Positions 5,557-9,283 of a DNA stretch of 9,283 nt are shown one piece after another. The notes under the pieces were generated by a model. The model was not told the DNA's origin. It saw only the letters and a list, made by a program, of their open reading frames with translations, and did not search any database. Every line of letters begins with the position of its first letter. The stretch's first letter is position 1. A program made the translations under genes and the position numbers. Source of the DNA: Eubacterium sp. (GTDB lineage Bacteria > Bacillota > Clostridia > Lachnospirales > Lachnospiraceae); NCBI GenBank assembly GCA_020844525.1, contig JAJGAH010000070.1:1-9283 (forward strand). Direction: 5' to 3'.

Positions 5557-7119
5557 TTGATTGACTACCGTGAGATTTTGAGGCTTAACGACCTCGGAAG
5601 AAGTCAGCGAAGTATCGCATTGGAGGTTCAGAGCTCCCGTGATACTGTTGCTGCCACCATTACTGCCGCAAAGGCAGCTGGAGTGTCCTGGCCATTGGAT
5701 GACAACGTCACCAATGCAGACCTTCAGGAACTATTGTTTCCTGGGAAGTACGCTATGGCTTCCCCATACACTACACCAGATTACGAGTGGATCCATCGTG
5801 AGCTGGCTCGAATGGGCGTAACACTTACCCTGCTTTGGAGTGAGTATTGCGTCAAAGTCCATGATGCCGGCGGCATACCGTACATGTATACTCAGTTTTG
5901 TGAGAAGTACCGTCGTTGGGCGCGTGTGACTAAAGCTACAATGCGGATTACTCACAAACCCGGAGATGCAATGCAGGTTGACTGGGCTGGAGACCCCCTG
6001 TACATAACTGATCCGGTCACCGGCGAAGAAGATCCAGCTTACATTTTTATTGCTGTACTGCCCTGCAGCTGGAAGACCTATGCAGAGCCATGTAGTGACA
6101 TGAAGTCTGAGAACTGGCTGCTTTGCCACGTACATGCCTATAATTATTATGGTGGTGTTCCCCGACTTCTGATTCCGGACAACACCAAAACAGCAACAAT
6201 CCAGAATAACCGCTACGAAACCATCCTGAACAAAAGCTATCAGGAAATGGCCGATCATTATGGAACAGCTATTGTCCCTGCTCGTGTTAAGAAACCCGAT
6301 GACAAAGCAGCTGCCGAGGGGTCAGTTAAGTTTGCCTCCACCTGGATCACTGCCGCTCTACGTGACCGGAAGTTCTTCTCCCTTACGGAAGCACGGGAGG
6401 CAGTGGCAAAAAAACTTGAGGAGTTGAACAACAAGCCTTTCAAAAAACGTCCGGGAAACCGTAACAGCGCATTTGAGGATGAGGAAAAGGCATTCCTGCA
6501 GCCTCTTCCTGCAGCACCATATGAGCCTGCCATCTGGCTGAATCCCAAAGTAGGAACTGATTATCTTGTGACCGACGGGGTCAACAAGTATTCTGTTCCA
6601 TATGACCTGATCGGCGAGTCTGTAGACGTGCGCATCAGTAAAAATACCATAGAGGTTTTTTATCATAACACCCGCGTTGCCGCACATGTACGGGTATCTT
6701 CATTTCAAAGGGATCCAATCGTAAAGCCGGAACACATGCCTGAAGCGCACCGGAAGTATCTTCATTACAACAAAGAGGAATTCGAAGCCTGGGCGGCAAC
6801 AATCGGTACGAATACTGAAAAAGTCGTCCATTATTTCCTGACTGATGGAAAGGAGGCAGAGCAGGGCTATAAATCGTGTGCAAGTCTGACCAAACTGGAA
6901 AAAAGCTATAGCGCAAAGCGTCTGGAAGATGCCTGTGAACGGGTTCTTGCTCTCGCTTCGGCATCAACAATCCGCAACATTACCCTTCTGATCAAGACAA
7001 AACCTGCAGGTAAAGAATCTGAAAAGGATCCAGATGTTTCCGCTCGGCGGGAGACTGCAAGTCATGGGATCACAAGGGGAGCCGCTTACTACAGCAGAGG
7101 GGGACAGCACCATGAATAA
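5557..7119 (+). CDS. istA: IS21 transposase IstA
   Basis: A 520-residue DDE transposase of full length for the family. The N-terminus (about 8-38) holds a helix-turn-helix (L-G-R-S-Q-R-S-I-A-L-E-V-Q-S-S-R-D-T-V). The catalytic core shows Asp142 (M-Q-V-D-W-A-G-D), Asp208 (I-P-D-N-T-K-T-A) and Glu254 (D-D-K-A-A-A-E-G-S-V-K), matching the IS21 rve-type triad. The C-terminal part includes the K-Y-S-V-P-Y beta-barrel segment (about 355-385). The start is TTG at 5557, because AGGAGG (5543-5548) lies 8 nt upstream and no ATG is near. It overlaps istB by 8 nt. It acts with IstB to pair and join the element's ends into target DNA. All key residues are present, so it may be active. Confidence 0.95.
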   Translation: MIDYREILRLNDLGRSQRSIALEVQSSRDTVAATITAAKAAGVSWPLDDNVTNADLQELLFPGKYAMASPYTTPDYEWIHRELARMGVTLTLLWSEYCVKVHDAGGIPYMYTQFCEKYRRWARVTKATMRITHKPGDAMQVDWAGDPLYITDPVTGEEDPAYIFIAVLPCSWKTYAEPCSDMKSENWLLCHVHAYNYYGGVPRLLIPDNTKTATIQNNRYETILNKSYQEMADHYGTAIVPARVKKPDDKAAAEGSVKFASTWITAALRDRKFFSLTEAREAVAKKLEELNNKPFKKRPGNRNSAFEDEEKAFLQPLPAAPYEPAIWLNPKVGTDYLVTDGVNKYSVPYDLIGESVDVRISKNTIEVFYHNTRVAAHVRVSSFQRDPIVKPEHMPEAHRKYLHYNKEEFEAWAATIGTNTEKVVHYFLTDGKEAEQGYKSCASLTKLEKSYSAKRLEDACERVLALASASTIRNITLLIKTKPAGKESEKDPDVSARRETASHGITRGAAYYSRGGQHHE

Positions 7120-7903
7120 TACTTCTACTATTGAACAGCTTAAATCTATGCGCTTCAGTGCGATGGCAAGGGAATTGGAACTCCAAATGGAAGATCCTGC
7201 AACATATGTACATCTCGGCTTTGAGGAACGTCTCGGTCTCCTGGTGGACGCAGAATGGAACCGCCGGCAGGCAAACAAACTGTTGAAACGGATCCATGAT
7301 GCAAGACTGGACATTCCGTCTGCAACAATGGAAGGTATTGAATATCATGAAGACCGCAAACTTGACAAAGCGGAACTTCTTCGTTATGCCTCCTGCAAAT
7401 ACATTGAGGATGAGCATCATATCATTTTGAAGGGTGCAACCGGTTCCGGTAAAACCTATATCGCCTGCGCTCTCGGGAATGCTGCCTGTCGCAAGTTCAA
7501 ATCTGTTCGCTATATCCGGATGCCTGAACTGCTGGATGAATTGACGATCGCGCGGGCAGAAGGAAATTTCAAGAAGGTCAGCAAAGCCTATGCAAAGGCA
7601 GATCTTCTGATTCTGGACGAATGGCTGATCCGGTGTCTTTCCCGCCAGGAATCCTATGATCTGCTGGAAATCGTAGAAAACCGCTCCAAGCATGGGTCTA
7701 CTATCTTCTGTACCCAGTACGAAACCGATGGCTGGTATGCCAGAATCAACGCAGATCCGGATCAGGATAGTCCCATAGCTGATGCTATCATGGACAGGAT
7801 CATCAATAATTCCTACATCGTATCTGTGGAAGGAAGGATTTCCATGCGTGAACGCCACGGTATTAAGGCTGATAAAACCAGGGAAGCAGGTGAGCAGGCA
7901 TGA
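7112..7903 (+). CDS. istB: IS21 helper ATPase IstB
   Basis: A 263-residue AAA+ ATPase of the DnaC/IstB type, which selects target DNA and activates IstA. The ATG at 7112 follows AGAGGGGG about 7 nt upstream and overlaps the istA end in another frame, the classic IS21 arrangement. Motifs: the N-terminal IstB region (L-K-S-M-R-F-S-A-M-A-R-E-L), Walker A G-A-T-G-S-G-K-T (108-115), Walker B L-L-I-L-D-E-W (165-171), a sensor-1-like T-I-F-C-T-Q (197-202), and the A-D-A-I-M-D-R-I segment (223-230) near the end. Most IstB proteins have 'LDDFG' or 'LDEW' at Walker B, so this is normal. It appears intact. Confidence 0.95.
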   Translation: MNNTSTIEQLKSMRFSAMARELELQMEDPATYVHLGFEERLGLLVDAEWNRRQANKLLKRIHDARLDIPSATMEGIEYHEDRKLDKAELLRYASCKYIEDEHHIILKGATGSGKTYIACALGNAACRKFKSVRYIRMPELLDELTIARAEGNFKKVSKAYAKADLLILDEWLIRCLSRQESYDLLEIVENRSKHGSTIFCTQYETDGWYARINADPDQDSPIADAIMDRIINNSYIVSVEGRISMRERHGIKADKTREAGEQA

Positions 7904-8244
7904 GCACAGATGATTACAATGAATGGCGGGAGTGTCTGGATGCTGATTGCTGTGAACTGATCGCTTCCTACATGGAACTGATAGATGCCATGGTACGAGG
8001 TATCCAGCATTTAAAAGCTGAAACCATCCGGGCCAGATATGAACTGAGTCTGAAATTTGACCCTGAGCACAAATGGATTACTACCGTGGATATCCTATCC
8101 GATCTCAACAAGCCTCACTATGAAAGCCTGGCATATCAGCAGTACGTCCGTACGTATTATGACGGTGGCGATCCCCTGTCCTTTAAAGAATACGTGGATA
8201 GTATGGTACGACTGGCACAGGGGGTTGACGATGAAACGTATTAA
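7900..8244 (+). CDS. third gene of the IS21 element, unknown function
   Basis: A 114-residue acidic soluble protein starting at ATG 7900, which overlaps the istB TGA (ATGA overlap), with AGGTGA about 6 nt upstream; it is therefore likely translated by coupling. I do not recognise a family. It begins S-T-D-D-Y-N-E-W-R-E-C-L-D-A-D-C-C-E, has predicted helices throughout, and ends with a helical segment F-K-E-Y-V-D-S-M-V-R-L-A-Q-G-V-D-D-E. It has no membrane segment, signal peptide or HTH that I can see. Its place inside the terminal repeats makes it part of the element. It could help transposition, regulate istAB or be a passenger; the sequence does not decide. Confidence 0.75.
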   Translation: MSTDDYNEWRECLDADCCELIASYMELIDAMVRGIQHLKAETIRARYELSLKFDPEHKWITTVDILSDLNKPHYESLAYQQYVRTYYDGGDPLSFKEYVDSMVRLAQGVDDETY

Positions 8245-8339
8245 TTTTTCGATGAACCGTATCAGGTAGTTATTCGCTGCTATTAGTAACGGGGGCCAGC
8301 CCCCGCACCCCTGAGGTTTAGCGAATCATGTTTTACCAA

Positions 8340-8415
8340 GAGAGTGGTGCTTTATGTGTAATTCAGACTTTCTCGCACAAACGAAAAAAGAGCGGTACCG
8401 TAAGGCACCACTCTC
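8340..8415. repeat. perfect 11-bp inverted repeat with 54-base spacer
   Basis: GAGAGTGGTGC (8340-8350) and GCACCACTCTC (8405-8415) are exact reverse complements. On the outer side TTTTACC (8331-8337) and CGCAAAA (8417-8423) extend the match imperfectly. The right arm is shared with the minus-strand terminator hairpin, so only one of the two pairings can form at a time. Confidence 0.7.
8384..8414 (-). terminator. intrinsic terminator in the IS21 tail, minus strand
   Basis: AGAGTGGTGCC (8414-8404) pairs with GGTACCGCTCT (8399-8389) over 11 bp with two G-U pairs and a TTAC loop. It is followed by a T-run to 8384. It has no minus-strand protein gene behind it to terminate, which points to a non-coding transcript. 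Confidence 0.65.
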
Positions 8416-8482
8416 CCGCAAAATCTCATATGCTACTCGGGTTGCTCCTCAGCATTGCCCTGCCCTTCATATGAGTAAACGC
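8384..8482 (-). ncRNA. candidate small RNA of about 99 nt in the IS21 tail
   Basis: The minus strand has a promoter-like pair (8517-8489) pointing into this segment, predicted to start near 8482. The RNA would first fold CTCATATG (8475-8468) with CATATGAG (8432-8425), enclosing GGG-CAAT-GCT [GAGG] AGC-AA-CCC (8460-8439). It would then end in an 11-bp terminator stem with a TTAC loop and six T residues. A Shine-Dalgarno-like GAGG is exposed in the inner loop. It would be antisense to the plus-strand tail behind the third gene. Expression is inference only. Confidence 0.4.
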
Positions 8483-8488
8483 AGGTTT

Positions 8489-8517
8489 ATGGTACCGAAC
8501 AACTATAATATTGTCAA
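8489..8517 (-). promoter_or_regulatory. possible promoter for the minus-strand RNA
   Basis: TTGACA (8517-8512) is a perfect -35 hexamer. TACCAT (8494-8489) stands 17 bases further and matches the -10 consensus at four of six positions. The terminator about 75 nt beyond -10 on the same strand gives it context. Confidence 0.4.
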
Positions 8518-9068
8518 GGTTCTTAGTGGCCCTGTTCCTCCGTGACGGTGGCCTTATATTTCCGAGAGGGTGGCCTTATTTCAGCGTGACGGTGGCCTTA
8601 AAACTCCGTGAAGGGTGGCCTTCTTGTCCGAAATTTATAAAAGCGGAAATAAAGCTTATAGACTGTCCAGAGCCGTATGCTGTCATTTACACAAAACAGA
8701 TTAATGAAGAGGTTCAGCGGGTTCTGGACTATTTGCAGAAGAATTCAGACACCATCATTGGTGCCTCAGGTGAGAAGAGTTATATCATCCTGATCAATGA
8801 GATTGTAAAGGCAACGGTTCAGGATGAACGGACATATCTTTGGACAGAACGTGGTAAATATGTGACAAATAAACGGCTTTATGAAATAAAGTCCATTCTC
8901 GGAACTGCCTTTGTCCAGATTTCCAGGTCTGTCATTGTGAGAATTTCGGCTTGCAGCAGCATAGAAACAGATTTCGGAGGTATGCTGCTGCTCCATCTGA
9001 AGGACGGCAGTCAGGAATATGTATCACGTCACTATGTTACCGATTTTAAGAAGAGGATCGGGCTCTAA
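8511..9068 (+). CDS. LytTR-domain regulator lacking its own start, fused to IS21 end
   Basis: The host-derived part begins near 8637 and gives 143 residues, the usual full length of stand-alone LytTR proteins, but the expected ATG is ATA (8637-8639) at the IS21 junction. The LytTR DNA-binding domain is visible: I-I-G-A-S-G-E-K-S-Y-I (40-50), Y-L-W-T-E-R-G-K-Y, L-Y-E-I-K-S-I-L, F-V-Q-I-S-R-S-V-I-V (92-101), and the end H-L-K-D-G-S-Q-E-Y-V-S-R-H-Y-V. The frame stays open upstream through the terminal repeats to TTG 8511. GTG at 8526 has AAGG (8516-8519) 6 nt upstream and could start a chimera about 37 residues longer than the host part. Stand-alone LytTR regulators typically pair with a DUF3021 membrane protein, and one follows here, often modulating it. 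Whether the protein is still made is unclear. Confidence 0.7.
   Translation: MSRFLVALFLRDGGLIFPRGWPYFSVTVALKLREGWPSCPKFIKAEIKLIDCPEPYAVIYTKQINEEVQRVLDYLQKNSDTIIGASGEKSYIILINEIVKATVQDERTYLWTERGKYVTNKRLYEIKSILGTAFVQISRSVIVRISACSSIETDFGGMLLLHLKDGSQEYVSRHYVTDFKKRIGL
8527..8622 (-). repeat. five right-end IS21 repeats, 22-23 bp period
   Basis: Read on the minus strand, AAGGCCA-type copies start at 8622, 8599, 8577, 8555 and a degenerate one at 8533 (AGGGCCA). Spacings are 23, 22, 22 and 22 bp, inverted relative to the four left-end copies. Conserved cores are AAGGCCAC and CACGGAG; the middle copy has CTCGG instead of TCACGG. Confidence 0.85.
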
Positions 9069-9100
9069 TGAATCAATTGGCCCTAGAAGGAGGTTTTAGT

Positions 9101-9283
9101 ATGTTCAGGAAAATGATGAAAGCATGTTTCGCCGGTGTTACGATCGCAGTTCTTATCTTCTGTTTCATAGGAATGGTATTTGATCTTTCTAATGGCGGAG
9201 AGTTTCGTCTTGACAATTATCAGTTTAGTAAAATGCTGCTCGGCACGGTTTGCATCGGTATAGGATTTGGTCTTCCATCCTTT
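9101..9283 (+). CDS. DUF3021 family membrane protein, 5' part
   Basis: The first 61 residues of a gene running out of the window. The ATG at 9101 has AGAAGGAGG (9085-9093) 7 nt upstream. It starts M-F-R-K-M-M-K-A-C-F-A-G-V-T-I-A-V with a membrane helix at about 8-28, then a polar segment (G-G-E-F-R-L-D-N-Y-Q-F-S-K) and a second helix from about 45, the usual DUF3021 opening. DUF3021 proteins have four helices and commonly sit just after a stand-alone LytTR gene, forming a two-gene membrane and regulator unit. Here the gap is 32 bp. Family membership rests on this context plus the N-terminal pattern. Confidence 0.75.
   Translation, partial: MFRKMMKACFAGVTIAVLIFCFIGMVFDLSNGGEFRLDNYQFSKMLLGTVCIGIGFGLPSF

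Larger units (their letters stand above)
8245..8510. other. structured non-coding tail of the IS21 element
   Basis: This stretch of about 266 bp between the third gene and the right-end repeats holds several inverted repeats. They are CGGGGG/CCCCCG around a CCAG loop (8290-8305), GAGAGTGGTGC/GCACCACTCTC (8340-8350 and 8405-8415), AGAGCGGTACC/GGCACCACTCT (8389-8414), and CTCATATG/CATATGAG (8425-8432 and 8468-8475). A plus-strand TATAAT is at 8504-8509 without a good -35. No protein gene is convincing. The minus strand may encode a small RNA, listed separately. Confidence 0.6.
5405..8640 (+). mobile_element. IS21-family insertion sequence with an extra gene
   Basis: A roughly 3.2-kb element with istA, istB, a third coupled gene and a non-coding tail, flanked by multiple inverted terminal repeats. 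The outermost inverted match is CTACAGATTTCG (5405-5416) on the left against CGAAATTTATAA (8629-8640) on the right (9 of 12 positions), followed inward by AAGGCCA repeats. IS21 elements are usually about 2-2.5 kb, so the extra length is due to the third gene and tail. Exact ends are uncertain by a few bases: I do not see the usual TG...CA tips, and no 4-8 bp target duplication is visible (left flank CCCGTCAT, right flank AAGCGGAA). Host genes on both sides are truncated at the junctions. Confidence 0.85.

Noticed and set aside
7070..7858. 262-residue minus-strand frame
   Set aside because: It lies wholly opposite istB and the istA end, is cysteine- and histidine-rich with no recognisable domain, and is a mirror of the coding strand.
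8290..8305. GC-rich hairpin as terminator of the IS21 operon
   Set aside because: The stem is only six pairs and no T-run follows (next bases are CACCCCTGAGG), so an intrinsic terminator is not supported.
8384..8415. Classic attenuator on the minus strand
   Set aside because: The alternative arm (8350-8340) lies after the terminator in that direction, so it cannot prevent termination in the usual way, and no gene follows.
8354..8545. 63-residue plus-strand frame in the IS21 tail
   Set aside because: No ribosome site precedes the ATG, composition is unlike the neighbours, and it runs through inverted repeats and a terminal repeat.

Overview
The window looks like chromosomal DNA of an anaerobic Firmicute, most likely a Clostridia/Lachnospiraceae-type gut bacterium. 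This is inferred from strong AGGAGG-type ribosome sites, TTG starts, moderate G+C and the gene families present (LytTR plus DUF3021, zinc-ribbon plus DUF4190-type membrane protein, PlsY-like acyltransferase). No species can be named from the sequence alone.

Layout. (1) 1-292: the 3' end of a plus-strand PlsY-like membrane acyltransferase. (2) 320-3606, all minus strand: a short decayed reading frame, a LysR regulator, a nitrilase with an intact Glu-Lys-Cys triad, a four-helix membrane protein, and a DUF1810 protein whose stop overlaps the TTG start of the membrane gene. The LysR gene and the nitrilase gene are each preceded by a promoter-like pair and then, 18-19 nt after the -10 box, by an intrinsic-terminator hairpin. 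(3) 3836-5404, minus strand: a tiny membrane protein, a zinc-ribbon membrane protein, the tail of an unidentified gene, and a MerR regulator that has lost its N-terminus. (4) About 5405-8640: a roughly 3.2-kb IS21-family element on the plus strand. (5) 8637-9283: a LytTR-domain regulator without its start codon, followed by the first part of a DUF3021 membrane gene.

The IS21 element is the most unusual part. It carries istA (transposase, TTG start), istB (AAA+ helper) and a third gene whose ATG overlaps the istB stop. Behind that gene lies a non-coding tail of about 270 bp. Its ends carry four and five copies of an AAGGCCA...TCACGG repeat at a 22-bp period. On its minus strand the tail has a promoter-like pair, a nested stem-loop and a good intrinsic terminator, which together outline a candidate RNA of about 100 nt. 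A perfect 11-bp long-range repeat competes with the terminator stem.

No target duplication is visible at the element's ends, and both flanking host genes have lost their starts. This suggests that the element mediated a deletion or recombination here rather than a simple insertion. The LytTR frame remains open into the terminal repeats of the element, so a chimeric regulator could be translated.
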